A stretch of 64,000 bases of DNA, taken from Halichoerus grypus. Its lineage: Eukaryota; Chordata; Mammalia; Carnivora; Phocidae. The DNA lies in assembly GCF_964656455.1 (NCBI RefSeq), contig NC_135724.1:14398919-14462918 (forward strand), written 5' to 3'. Positions 53,997 to 64,000 of the stretch are shown here, one piece after another. How positions within the stretch are numbered: position 1 is the first letter of the stretch; each line of letters starts with the position of its first letter. The notes under the pieces are model-generated. The model did no database searches. It was not told the DNA's origin and was given only the letters and a program-made list of their open reading frames with translations. Position numbers and translations under genes: made by a program.

Positions 53997-54213
53997 TTTA
54001 TTTTATTTTTATTTTTTTTTAGATTTTATTTATTTATTTGACAGAGAGAGAGAGACAGACAGCAAGAGCGGGAACACAAGCAGGGGCAGAGGGAGAGGGA
54101 GAAGCAGACTCTCTGCTGAGCAGGGAGCCCGACACAGGACTCGATCCCAGGACCCTGGGATCATGACCTGAGCCGAAGGCAGACACTTAATGACTGAGCC
54201 ACCCAGGCGCCCC
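53997..54213 (-). mobile_element. Can-SINE, antisense
   Basis: Tail TAGATTTTATTTATTTATTTGACAGAGAG; body CAAGCAGGGGCAGAGGGAGAGGGAG; head ending GAGCCACCCAGGCGCCCC. A few bases are missing near 54,190 (CTTAATGACTGAG instead of CTTAACCAACTGAG). Target duplication CCTCTTTGTTTA is at 53,985-53,996 and 54,216-54,227. Confidence 0.96.
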
Positions 54214-54464
54214 AGCCTCTTTGTTTAATTAACTGAACACAACCCGGCCAAGAGAATTGTGTGCTGGGTTTAAACGATGTATTTTTAGTTAGACATACGC
54301 ATCACATGTCCCCTGGTGCCGACAGCAGTCACTCTAGGTTTTTCTTGGCCATGACGTGGGAAGGTAAGGCAGAAGCTGCCTTTTCTCGTTCGGTTTGGCC
54401 CGTTGAGTGAGCTTTGTATTTCTTTATGGTGTAAAGACTGCCAGTGATGACGAGGGGCAGAATC

Positions 54465-54690
54465 GGGTCGTTATCAAGAGCATGGACCCTGCTGCCAGCT
54501 TGGGTTTGAATCCTGGGTATGCTGCTCACTGGCCTATGACCTTTGGGAGCTGGTTAACTCTCCGTGCCTCAGTTTCCTTCTCTTTAAAATAGGACTGCTC
54601 ATGGTACTTATCTCACAGGGTTTTTGTGAAAGTTAAATGAGTTAATGTCAAGTGCTCAGAGCCGAGCAGAGCCCATCGTAAGCACTTAAG
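54465..54690 (+). mobile_element. MIR, well preserved
   Basis: TATCAAGAGCATGGACCCTGCTGCCAGCTTGGGTTTGAATCC, TAACTCTCCGTGCCTCAGTTTCC and GGGTTTTTGTGAAAGTTAAATGAG run to CCATCGTAAGCACTTA. Near full length. Confidence 0.93.
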
Positions 54691-57600
54691 GTGAGTCGGG
54701 TTTATTTCAGTTCATGCTTGACACGTATTTGCCATCTATTCCTTCAGCAAGTAGCAGAAGTCATCGTCAGAGTAACAAACTGCCGTTTGATGCTCAGCTC
54801 CCCCTTTCTAAACGCACAGAACACCAATTAAGGAAATTCTTTCTGTGAATGTCTGCAAAATATTTGTTCGTCCTCTTAAGTACCTTCTGCTCCTTTATAA
54901 CCTTTCTGAGAATGGAGGGACTGGTAATTGCTTTTACAGTAAATTTGGTAAAGGTGCATCTTTTTTATGTGTCCAAAAAGGGGACTGGAATTCTGTATCC
55001 TCAATCTTTATTCCTGGGTGTCCTTGAACTTGTACCTGGGTCTGGGAGGTTGTGCGGAGGACTCATGACATCACGTTCATGAAGTGCCAGGCTGGCACAT
55101 TCTGGAATGCTCCACAGAGTTATGCTCCGATTCTTTGCTCTTCCAGCCTGTTTACCAGCCTGAACTATTACCATAGCTGTGGGGCGGCTTCCTGCCCCTG
55201 CCCCACCGCCAGAATGACTCCCTAAGGACGGTTGTTCACACAGTCAGTGAGCACGGAGGAAGGAAATGCACATAATTTAATCTCACAAGTAGAAGTAGCC
55301 CCCAAATCACCAAAGCAAAGAAGCGTTGAATTGGGGGTCCATGTTCTAGAACTGTGTTCCAGAGGTGTGAGTTTTCTCTTGGCCAATTTCTTTTTGAGAA
55401 AGTTGCCACCCTGGTGGCGGGGTGTCACCTCCTATCTGTGCCTGAAACCCTGGGTGGGGTTTGAATCAGGGGGATCCTCCCGCGCCCCCGCAGAGGGGAT
55501 CAGCTTGTTACCACTCTTGCCTGGAGCCGTGAGTCCACTCCAGAGCGAACCCCAGCTCCCTCTGCAAAGCACACAGGCAAACCTCATCAAAGAAAATGAC
55601 AAACAAGTCCACACTGGCTACTGGGAGGAGACGCTTCATCTCTGCATTGCAGGGTCCCTGGCTGTCAAGAAATATGGTGGGTTCACAGGGTTCAAGGAAA
55701 ATAGAACTGCCACCTAAAAACCATACTGCACGTGCGTGCTGTGAAAGGCCATCCTCTGTGGCGGTTTTCTCTGACATGGCTAATTACTGAGGTACTAACC
55801 CGATTATTTGTAGACACCCCACCCCTGAGGATCTAGCTTCTCCAAAGCGTTTACTCCAAAGCATTTACTCCAAAGCTCTGCCCCTTGCTTCCTCGCAGGA
55901 ATCTATTCTTCTCTTCCCCTACTGGGAAAACAGTTGCCCCTTTAAATATAGGTCATAGAACTTCCATATGGGCCAAGAACCATCCGCTAAGAGAGCACAC
56001 GATACAGAACTCTATGTAAACACTTCAGTCCCCACTGCCAGACAATGACCAGATTCCCTATGGTCCAGGCGTCTACAATCCTGGCACTGGGCTTGTATAG
56101 CTGTGGGGTTGGTTCTTCAAAGGGAGGATTTCAAATGCTCACGTGTTTCCTCCCATTACAAGCTCCGACTTATTACCTACCTCCTATTGTTCTCATTCAC
56201 TAGGGAATGCCTTTGTGGTTGGCCTCCCAAAGGAGAGTAACAATGACCTCAATTCAAGCCAAGGAGCACAAGAGGGGCCAGATGGTTCTCCGTTTCTATC
56301 GTGCCAAAGCTGTGGCAACTCTCCCAGTGGAAGACTTGCACACAGAAGTGAGAAAATTAGTACTTAGGCAAAGAAATTTATCTTCTATTCAGAAAAAAAT
56401 GACTGGTTATTGTCAGGGTTTTGCTGCTGTCCCGGTTTTTCGGTGGCCCTAGATAATGACCATGAGATAATCTGCCCCTAAGGCCAAAGAAGCTTTCTGA
56501 CTTGAGGTGGATCCCAGCGTACTCTTGAGTGAGGAGACTTACTGGTAGACAGGTTTTCTTGAGTAGGAGCTAGAAGAGCGTAAACTCCGAGTATTTTCTG
56601 CAGCTGTCCTTAGCTTCCTAGAAAGTTTTGTCATTTGGTTTTGAAATCCTGTGGTATGAAGTGTCTGAAAGTCCCTCTAAATATCTATTAAGAGACATGG
56701 ATTATTTGTGTGTGTCCGTGTTTGCATTCATGGGTTAAACTTTTATCCAGGAAGGGATACAGGTGCTTTGAGGAAATTGTTTCTGACTCCAGGCTCTGTA
56801 TTAGAGGTTTTGAATTGCCTAAGGGATGGTCATATTCAATTTCAGTTTGTACAAGAACTTCCTAAGGAAGTTAAAAGGGCTGCTTCCCACACTTGTATAC
56901 AAGCAGGGTAAGTTCTCACTGAGGAAAGGGTACATTAACACTTATTAGCGTCATTCCGGGGTCAATAATGACGTCCAGCATGCCTAAATGACAACCAAGC
57001 AGCCGCTCTAAAGAGTGGAAGTTAGGCAGAAAAACAGATTCATATGATTGTATGAAAACCTGGAGAATTGGATTTATCCTAGTAGGAAAATCAAAGTGTA
57101 GAATGTCTTGAGAGGGAGCAGAACTGGAGAAATATGGCCAACAGGAAACCACTGATGTTTGATGAGGTGGCCAAAAGACTTGAAACAAGGTGACTCATGC
57201 TGGGTTGTATGGATATAGGCTGTTTTGACATCATGCCACTTCGAGGCCAAGTCTCTCCATTATGTTAAACCTTCAGTGAGCTGAAGTCGGCTTCAACACA
57301 AAGCTACTGGATGAATGTGTTTGGGAGGAAATCACAGAAAGAGCCATGTCCCAGGTCTTGGGCCACAGCGGATGTGGGAATGAGGAGAGCTGTGGGAGGG
57401 GACAGACAGTGGAAACGGGAGCCAGTAATGCCTTCAGAACAAGCTGGAACTTGCCTGAGAATTTGCCAGAATCTTGGCCTCCCCCCAGAATTTAAGACAG
57501 GGCATTAAGCCAATTTTATTTCAAATCTCAAATGACACAATGACCTCAGCCAACCCCGGATTGCTTTGGTTTCTACAGCAGAGTGCAGCTCTAGGAATCA

Positions 57601-57947
57601 AATAGAAAACACATGTGAATCACAGCACATGGAATTTGGCACTTAGTAGGTCCTCAACCATCAGTAACCATGACTAGTGTGGTGGTTGCTATTGAAGACT
57701 GTTATTTTAAAAGTTGCTAAGCCTATCTATTTTGATAAGGAATTCTCTTTTAAGAAGCGTTTGGTGGAAGATCTTGTTCCCTGTTGGCTAAATGTCTCTC
57801 TTCGTTTATTATGATCACAGATGTTTGCTTGTTGGATCATGACATCGTCATAACCCAGGCAGGGCCACCACCTAGAAGCAGCTTGTCTGAATGTCGGAGA
57901 CATTCAAGGAGATCATCATCATCCTGGAGGAAGGCCAATATAGGATC
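54691..57947. other. Unique sequence, 3.2 kb, repeat-poor
   Basis: No interspersed repeat is recognised. A 14-base unit TCCAAAGCRTTTAC is repeated at 55,841-55,868 with a third partial copy. Frames of 161 codons (55,232-55,717) and 81 codons (56,207-56,452) exist, but I recognise no protein family and see no supporting splice structure. Confidence 0.4.
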
Positions 57948-58113
57948 ACAAAGATGTTGGCAAACTACAGACCAAATCTGGACGATGGCCCTGCTAAGAA
58001 TGCTTTCTATATTTTTAAAGGATTGAAAAGTAAAAGGGATATGTGACGAGGACTGGATGAGAGCAACAAAGCCTGGAATATTAACTCTCTGACCCTTTAC
58101 AGAAAGTCTGCTG
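57948..58113. mobile_element. Ancient interspersed repeat (GGCAAACTACRG... type), family uncertain
   Basis: GATGTTGGCAAACTACAGACCAAATCTGG at the left and CTGACCCTTTACAGAAAGTCTGCTG at the right are the two ends of a widespread mammalian repeat that I cannot name with confidence. The centre is strongly altered. Confidence 0.5.
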
Positions 58114-59684
58114 TGCCCTGGCTTGGGCAGTGGTGGTGGCCGTCAGACCCCACAGTCGGGGAGGAGGGAAGAGGCCCTGGGGAAGGCGTCACAAGCACCC
58201 AGCAGCTCCGAGTCTGGGCTACACCTTGTGCTCCAAGTCTGGCAATGTGTCTCGTCGAAGCGAACGGCTCAGGATCAAGTCATCCCCACCACGGCCCCCA
58301 GAGCAGGACCCAGGGAGCATAAAGGAGCTCCAGTCTCAGAGCTGAGGCTGGGAGATGCTGGTGCCCCAGATACAATCTCGTCTGCCCCAGAAGCCCTGGG
58401 AGGGAGGCTCTGCAGGGAGAGTTGGCTCAGCCTTCAGGAGGAGCAGGAGTGGGGCACGTGGGGACAAGGTCACATCTGTAAGGGAGGCCGGGAGATGGGA
58501 GAGCACTCTGACGAGAGCCCATTGTGGGGTCTCAGGCCTCAGCCAGCTCAGCCAGCTTCTCCTCCAGGGTGGGCTGAGGAGACAGGCCACTTCCCACAGA
58601 CACCTGAGCTTTGGGTCAGTACGGTCCTACAACAGCCACAGAAGGCCCTCTCAAGGGGCCTCTGCTCTGCCTTCTGTCTGAGTGCTTAGGTCATAGTTCT
58701 TTCCTCACCTCGCCCTCACGCTGCGGGGAAGAAAGAACACCCAGCTTCTAGGCACCTTCCTTCCCCCCTGCCCACCTTGGTTCACACACAATCGGGAGGA
58801 TTTTGTCAGTCTTCACATTCAGCATGTTTGGGCTTCAGCGTAAGAAAGACAATGAGGTCTGACAACGAGAGTTCACGTCAAAACACTCTGCTTTAAATTC
58901 ATTTTTTTCTCCTGTTCCTTTTTGGCACGGTGGGCATTCCTGCAGAGCGGAGTTTGAATAGAGGTGCATTCTTCTTAGGGGAAAATCCTGCTGCCTTGCC
59001 CAAGGCTGAGCTCTTCGGCCAAAGCCCCCAGCGCTCTGGGCAGCCGGGCCCAATCAGCGGGTGCTTCCTGGCTGCAAGCCACCTTAGAAGGTCAGTGGTG
59101 AGGCAGGCTGAGGGGCTGGTGGTGATCAGGTGCACCCAGGCACGGGGACGGGATGCTGCGACCATGCAATGTAGGGCATCTCTCGGGGGGTGCCCGTTCT
59201 GAGAGCCACAGTGGCTGGTGGTTGGCATTTCCCTGGCATTTTTCAGGAATTAGGAGAAGGTGGTTTTAAGCTCTCTAACAGAAGGACCTTGTCTCTTTTA
59301 TTCCCTGCCACATTCCCGCTGTTCGTCTCAGTGCACACTTCATGGAAGACACTCAAATATCTGTTGATGTTGGGCATGCTGAAAGCCCGATTTTTAAAGG
59401 CAAACCAGCTCGTTTGCAAAGAAGGAGTGAATCTACCCAGCGGTTGGTGCAAGGATCTATTCCAGAAATTCTTTCTCCCTGAATCCAGTCCCTCAATTCT
59501 CTTGAGTCTCTTCTCTGTGTTTGACTCTGTGGTAGAAACAGAGAAATGGAGCTGACTCGGGTAGTTACACTCTGGGCAAGTGTAACTCGCTGGCTCACTT
59601 GCCTCTCCAGCTTGATCGCACCATCCGTCTTTGACTTCAGTTTCACACCCACTCAAGTCTTGTAGGTAGTTCCTGAACAGAGAA
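58114..59684. other. GC-rich unique sequence, no gene supported
   Basis: This GC-rich stretch has several overlapping plus- and minus-strand open frames, the longest 188 codons at 58,123-58,689. The openness of more than one frame on both strands points to low stop density rather than coding. No CpG-island character is obvious. Confidence 0.4.
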
Positions 59685-59865
59685 TAATGTAATGCCTTAG
59701 GAGTCAGAAAGCTCTGGGTTCAAATCCTGACTCTACCCCTTCCTAGCTGTATGACCTGATGCAGGTGATTTAAATGCTCGAAGTCTCACTCTTTCATCTG
59801 TAAAATGGAGATAATAATTGGATCTACCTCTGAGTATTATTTGGGGAGTAAGTGAAATGAGTAGG
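59685..59865 (+). mobile_element. MIR, well preserved
   Basis: TTAGGAGTCAGAAAGCTCTGGGTTCAAATCCTGACTC, CTAGCTGTATGACCTGATGCAGG, CATCTGTAAAATGGAGATAATAATTGG and TAAGTGAAATGAG are in order. Confidence 0.93.
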
Positions 59866-59929
59866 TGATACACCCAAAAGGCTGCCTGGAAGGTAGGAAG
59901 AATGTAATTGGGTTTAACTATTATTATAG

Positions 59930-59931
<2 letters not shown>

Positions 59932-59971
<40 letters not shown>
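59932..59971. repeat. (GT)20 microsatellite
   Basis: Forty bases of uninterrupted GT dinucleotide are followed by TCTGTCTC. Probably polymorphic. Confidence 0.97.
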
Positions 59972-59972
<1 letters not shown>

Positions 59973-60019
59973 TGTCTCCTCTGCCTGGAAAGGCGCAGCC
60001 TTGCCCTTCATTTATTCTC

Positions 60020-60300
60020 CAAGGTTCTGTCCAGTTATTACAATACTCCTCTGGAAGGCAGTTTCCTCGGACACCTCCCCTCCCATGAATGCCTCCTTTG
60101 TGCTTCCATGGTACCCTGTGCACGGCTCTGTCTGCGGATCTGCTGTCCTGTATTATCATTGTCAGCTCCAACGCGGGACCCTTGGCCAGACTGGGAGCTG
60201 CTGAAAGTCAGGGCGTGGTTTTACCTGGCCCCTCCCCTCCTGGCTTACCCGAATTTTTATTGTGTTAGGGGTTCAAGTGTTTGCTGAATAAATGAATGGG
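60020..60300 (+). mobile_element. L2 3-prime region
   Basis: CAGTTTCCTCGGACACCTCCCCTCCC, CAGACTGGGAGCTGCTGAAAGTCAGGGCGTGG and GTTCAAGTGTTTGCTGAATAAATGAATGGG follow L2 3-prime order. Confidence 0.72.
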
Positions 60301-61349
60301 AAAGTAGTATCGCATCATTTATGGGATAAAGGACGGTTACAGAGAGTCAGGCTCACTTGAGGTCAGAGGAAGGGAGAAATGCACTAATGCTTGTGGGATC
60401 CGTTCAAAAGGAAGGAAGGACAATTTGATAAGAAGTGAAAGTCTGTGTGTGGCACTGTTATATTATCTGTAATTTTTTAAAAGGAACTCTGTTTAAACGA
60501 TGTGGTGGTGATGTGTATTTAAGTGTGTTTAATTGCTACCCTAGGCATAGTTATTTAGTATTTAATATTTGAAGTTTCCTAGGTATCTCGGGTTATTTGG
60601 GGGTAGTTAAATTATATTCCAGAGGCTGATGCGACCACTTTATTATATTTATTTCTAGTGAACATCAGAAGGTGTATTAATTAGCATCCTGGGTGTTAGA
60701 CTGTCTGTTTTCATTGGTGGAATGAGCGGTGTTTGTTGGATCGGTCAGATAAGCGTACGGGCAGCTTTGCCTTCGCATGAGCCGAGTCTAAGCAGCTCGT
60801 CTCCTTTGGGGTGGCCTCCAGGTCTTAGAATTCTGCTAAATCCTGTGTCCAGCTGCTTAAGGAGAATCCTGTCATCGGACCAATTAACTGTATCTTGCTG
60901 CTAGCTTCTTGTCACATCTGCTCCAAGCTGGAAGATGGAGAGCTGGGGCCCTCCCGAGCTTACAAACCAGGGGGTCTGGTGTTTGTTCCTGCTGCCTGGT
61001 AAGCGTCTCTGCGTGTCAGGATTCAGTCTGAGACTTGCTTTCATTGTAACGGGCCACCTGGTCGTGCGGGGTGGAGGGAGAGGAGGCTTATGGCCCTCAC
61101 TCCCTCTAACCACCAAAGACTGCCCGAAGGCTAGGAACCAAATACTGTCGCAGTGAACCACCACTGGTTCGGGTCAGCTTGAACAAGGAGGTTAGGAGGG
61201 CGGTGGCAGCGATGAAAAGAGAAAAGCAAGAATGTCTGGGAGGGACCCAAAGGAGATCGGAATCAGCAAGATTTGGTGTCTGATGGAATGTGGGGTGGCA
61301 AGTGGGGGTGGGGGGGAGTGTCAAAAACAAGAGCAGGTCCATGGAGATG
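60301..61349. other. Unique sequence
   Basis: AT-rich TAAT-containing DNA at 60,460-60,720, GC-richer after. No gene or repeat is recognised. Confidence 0.42.
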
Positions 61350-61525
61350 TGCAAAGTACACCTCATACAGCTTGTTGGATCCCCACAATAGCCCGGAGGG
61401 TGGATTGGGCAGTTCTTAGAAACAGAGGCACAGAGACTTGCCCAGAGTCACATGGTCAAGAAGTCACAGGGTCAAGATCCAGACCCAGGTTTTCAGACCC
61501 CAAGTCGATTTCTCTTTTCATCGTA
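61350..61525 (-). mobile_element. MIR, antisense
   Basis: GGATCCCCACAATAGCCCGGAGGG, then GAAACAGAGGCACAGAGACTTGCCCAGAGTCACATGG and CAGACCCAGGTTTTCAGACCCC, is antisense MIR. Confidence 0.82.
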
Positions 61526-61682
61526 TTTCATGGACTCAAAGGCTGGACAACTAGGAGGTTAGAAGGTTGGCTGAGAAAGTGGACAGGGTTGAAGTAAAGA
61601 GAAAGAGGAGCAGGGGGAAGAAGCCGGTAGAGTGGCCGCCCTCAGACAGAGGGCGGGCTGGCCGTCACCCAGCGATGGCTGC

Positions 61683-62038
61683 TGCTATGGCCTGAAGGTT
61701 TGTCCCTCACCCCCATTCGTATGTTGAAATCACCCCCCCACCCCTACCTGAAGGGGATGATATGAGGTAGGGCCTTTGGGAAGCAATCAGGTCCTGAGGG
61801 TGGAGCCCCTGGGAAAAGGATTAGTGCCCTTGTCAAAGAGACTCCAGAGAGTTCTCTCATCCCTTCCATCACTAAGGATACAAGAAATTCGGGATCCACA
61901 GGGGGGCCTCCAGCCAACTGCCCTGGCACTCTGAGCTCAAACTTCTAGCTTCCAGAACTGTGAGTAGTAACTTTCAGCAGAGCCCTGCCCCACCTCCGGT
62001 TGGTGGTATTCTGTTAAAGCATCACTGAGGGACTAGGA
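61683..62038 (+). mobile_element. MaLR-type LTR (MST/MLT1-like), sense
   Basis: TGCTATGGCCTGAAGGTTTG, GTATGTTGAAATC, GGTAGGGCCTTTGGGAAGCAATCAGGTCCTGAGGGTGGAGCCCC, GATTAGTGCCCTTGTCAAAGAGACTCCAGAGAG and CTTCCAGAACTGTGAG are in order, but the 3-prime part is more diverged. Solo LTR. Confidence 0.9.
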
Positions 62039-62594
62039 TGGGTGCAGACATCAGCTCTGTGGTGAGCAAGACACAACTTCTCTGTCCACCAGCGTCAGCC
62101 TCTCTCCGCGTCCGAGGGCAGCTCTGTGTGGGGTCTGCAGGTGTCCCCGAAGTTCATGCTCCAGCTCGCAGACTTCCTCAGATCCTCCCTTCTGCTTGGG
62201 ACCTTCTGTTTCACCCCCAGAACAGCCCCCATTCAGAAACAAAAAGGGCCTTCTGCCCTGTAATTTAACTTGCTTAAAAGGATTTTTTATGCATCAAGGG
62301 AAAGACAAGGTGAACCAAAGCCACGGCCGTATTTTCACCGGACTTGTCACTGTTGATAGTTGGTGACCCTTTGAGTATGAAACAACAGGTCTTTTGTGGG
62401 CATTTAAAGCTGCCTTGTTGAGCATGGTCTCCTATCTCAGCATCTTTCTGCTGTTTTAAAACATAAGTCAATAAATAAGATAAATATCACATTCCTTATT
62501 GTTGATGTTCACAACACCATAGGACAAAAGCTAACACAAAGCACAAAGTGCCCTACTTTGGCTTTTTGTTTGTCATCACTTTAATTTAGACCAT
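62039..62594. other. Unique sequence
   Basis: I see nothing recognisable in this stretch. Confidence 0.45.
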
Positions 62595-62660
62595 CAGCTC
62601 TCCTGAGGAGCCTTCCACAAATACAGATTCCCGGGCCTGGTCCCCACGGGGTCTGGTTTT
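62595..62660 (+). mobile_element. MER5A-like hAT fragment
   Basis: CCTTCCACAAATACAGATTCCCGGGCCTGGTCCCCACGGGGTCTGG resembles the central MER5A section. Short. Confidence 0.5.
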
Positions 62661-63839
62661 ACAGACAAAGAAGAGGGACTCTTTCCCTCCAGAGAGTCAG
62701 CTATGTTTATGTTTTGAGGAACCTTTGCTCCTTTGTTCTAGGACAGGCTACAGACTTGAGTAAAGAGAGAACTTTCCTTATGCTCTTGGCCAACATCCAT
62801 GTGGTCTCGTTTGTTTGGAGCCACTCACTGGATTAGTAATAAACTGCCTTCAGGCCTAGGCTCAGTCTGTTCTCTGTGAGTCCTCCCTCAACTTTCCCAT
62901 TTGGCCTCAGACTTCAGTTTCCAAATTGGCCTTGACAGATTTAGAAGGTGCCTTGGAGACATTTCTGTGCCCAGTGAACTTATCTTGGCATGGGGCTTCT
63001 GGCCACTCTTGGCCACCTAATAGGTGACAGTATGGTCTGGGCTTTTGCAAGTCGTGATGAAGAAGAAACTGACCAGAGGAAGATACTTTGGAAAAGAAGT
63101 TTCTAAGGTTATGTGCGAGGTGCAGGCAGAATCTGATTAGAAGCCTCATCTGCTTTTGAGGCATGAAAAACCACAGATTGGGGGGAGGGGGGAGAATTGG
63201 AGAGGTCTGTTCCCATTTCTGTATTTTAATTCTTCTTGTTCGAAGCTTAGCTTCCAGGTAAGATGTAAATATCCCTGAATAGGCTGTATAGATCTTCTTA
63301 GACCTTTATACCTCAGTGTGAACGACTGTATGAGATCCTTTTCTGAAATCTAGAAAACAAAAAAAGCGCGCGCGAGAGAGAGAGAGGGAATGAAATCCCA
63401 ATGAGTGCCTGAGAGGTGGCCTTTGATCGACTGGTTGAAGTTGACTGGGCCAATGGTGAGCTGTTACCCCTAGATTTTCCTCCCACTCCCCCTCTTCCCC
63501 AGAGGACCCCAAGGTCAACAAACAACAGTAACAAGTGCAACAGCCTTGGTCATGTCTATGCTCTAAACTCTCCCCCGTAACAGGCTCCAAGTGCTTTGAA
63601 GAAAAGCTCCTTCTGCTTCTGCTCTTGTCCTTTGCCTGACATCTTCCACCTTCATGGGTGGATGTTGAAGGGTCCAGGGCCCATCACTTATTTGTAGGAG
63701 AGTTAGATCGGGTTTCTCCAATTAGGAGCTGAGCATCTTGGCAGGTGGCTCGTGGGCGTACTCATCTGATTAGTCTTGAGGCAGCTCTGGGCAGCTCCGG
63801 TTGTTCAAACACACAGAGGATGCCCATGCCCCAGCTGAT
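62661..63839. other. Unique sequence with a (CG)(GA) low-complexity patch
   Basis: GCGCGCGCG continuing into (AG)n at 63,366-63,387 is the main low-complexity feature. No gene is recognised. Confidence 0.45.
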
Positions 63840-64000
63840 TTAAAACCACAACAGATAGCAAGGCAGACCATTCCAGCTCGCTCCCTCACTAACCCTCTAG
63901 GTCTTAGGGAGCCAGGTTCAGGGTAGCTAATAAGTAGCTTGGTTGTAATTTTTATTTAGCTGCGTGAACATAACAGGCAGCTTAATTGCAGTTGCATAAG
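63840..64000. other. Possible conserved noncoding segment at the window edge
   Basis: AT-rich, repeat-free, with GGTTGTAATTTTTATTTAGC and GCAGCTTAATTGCAGTTGC words. The style resembles conserved noncoding DNA, but it is cut by the window end and conservation is untested. Confidence 0.25.

Noticed and set aside
58123..58689. 188-codon plus-strand open frame in GC-rich DNA
   Set aside because: Other plus and minus frames over the same bases are also open and no domain is recognisable. Low stop density in GC-rich DNA explains it. RNA-seq and PhyloCSF would be decisive.

Overview
This window is mammalian nuclear DNA, almost certainly from a carnivoran of the Arctoidea type (bear, seal or mustelid lineage). 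The diagnostic signal is a set of 15 tRNA-Lys-derived Can-SINEs with the head GGGCGCCTGGGTGGCTCAGT, a CT-rich body and an (AAATA)n AAATCTT A-rich tail. They lack the features I associate with canid SINEC_Cf heads and with felid SINE bodies. The species call is an inference from repeat type, and no gene identifies the locus. No bacterial, organellar or viral coding organisation is present.

I find no protein-coding gene, exon set, processed gene copy, rRNA gene or functional tRNA gene that the sequence supports. The longest open frames (183-188 codons) lie in a GC-rich stretch, a minisatellite and an LTR. None shows a recognisable domain, and several overlap one another. The window therefore reads as intergenic or deep intronic sequence of moderate, uneven base composition.

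Layout: 1-4.8 kb is unique sequence. At 4.8-5.3 kb lies a solo ERVL-type LTR (antisense), and at 6.36-6.83 kb one Can-SINE is nested inside another. A 38-bp minisatellite occupies 8.16-8.45 kb and a 98-bp pure pyrimidine tract lies near 9.92 kb. From 11.7 to 27.5 kb ancient MIR, L2, L1, MLT1-type and hAT fragments alternate with unique DNA. This part includes a near-perfect 178-bp direct duplication (21,534-21,711 and 22,463-22,640). From 28 to 31 kb there is mostly unique AT-rich DNA with one MaLR LTR. From 31.4 to 37.1 kb there are two decayed sense L1 copies. The second is cut by a LINE-independent mosaic of an MLT1-like piece, a Tigger-like DNA transposon end and three SINEs. From 37 to 64 kb the pattern is unique DNA with scattered MIR and L2 pieces, four MaLR-type LTRs, four more SINEs (37.2, 46.0, 53.3 and 54.0 kb) and a (GT)20 microsatellite.

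Nothing here works as an operon or pathway. The most interesting content is structural or potentially regulatory: the recent 178-bp duplication, which carries an E-box next to a homeodomain-type core; a unique segment near 48.4 kb with an exact PBX-PREP/MEIS decamer; a minisatellite with an orphan repeat unit 1 kb away; an inverted SINE pair; and very young SINE insertions with perfect target-site duplications. Repeat family names below come from recognition by eye of remembered consensus features. Boundaries of ancient repeats are approximate to a few tens of bases.
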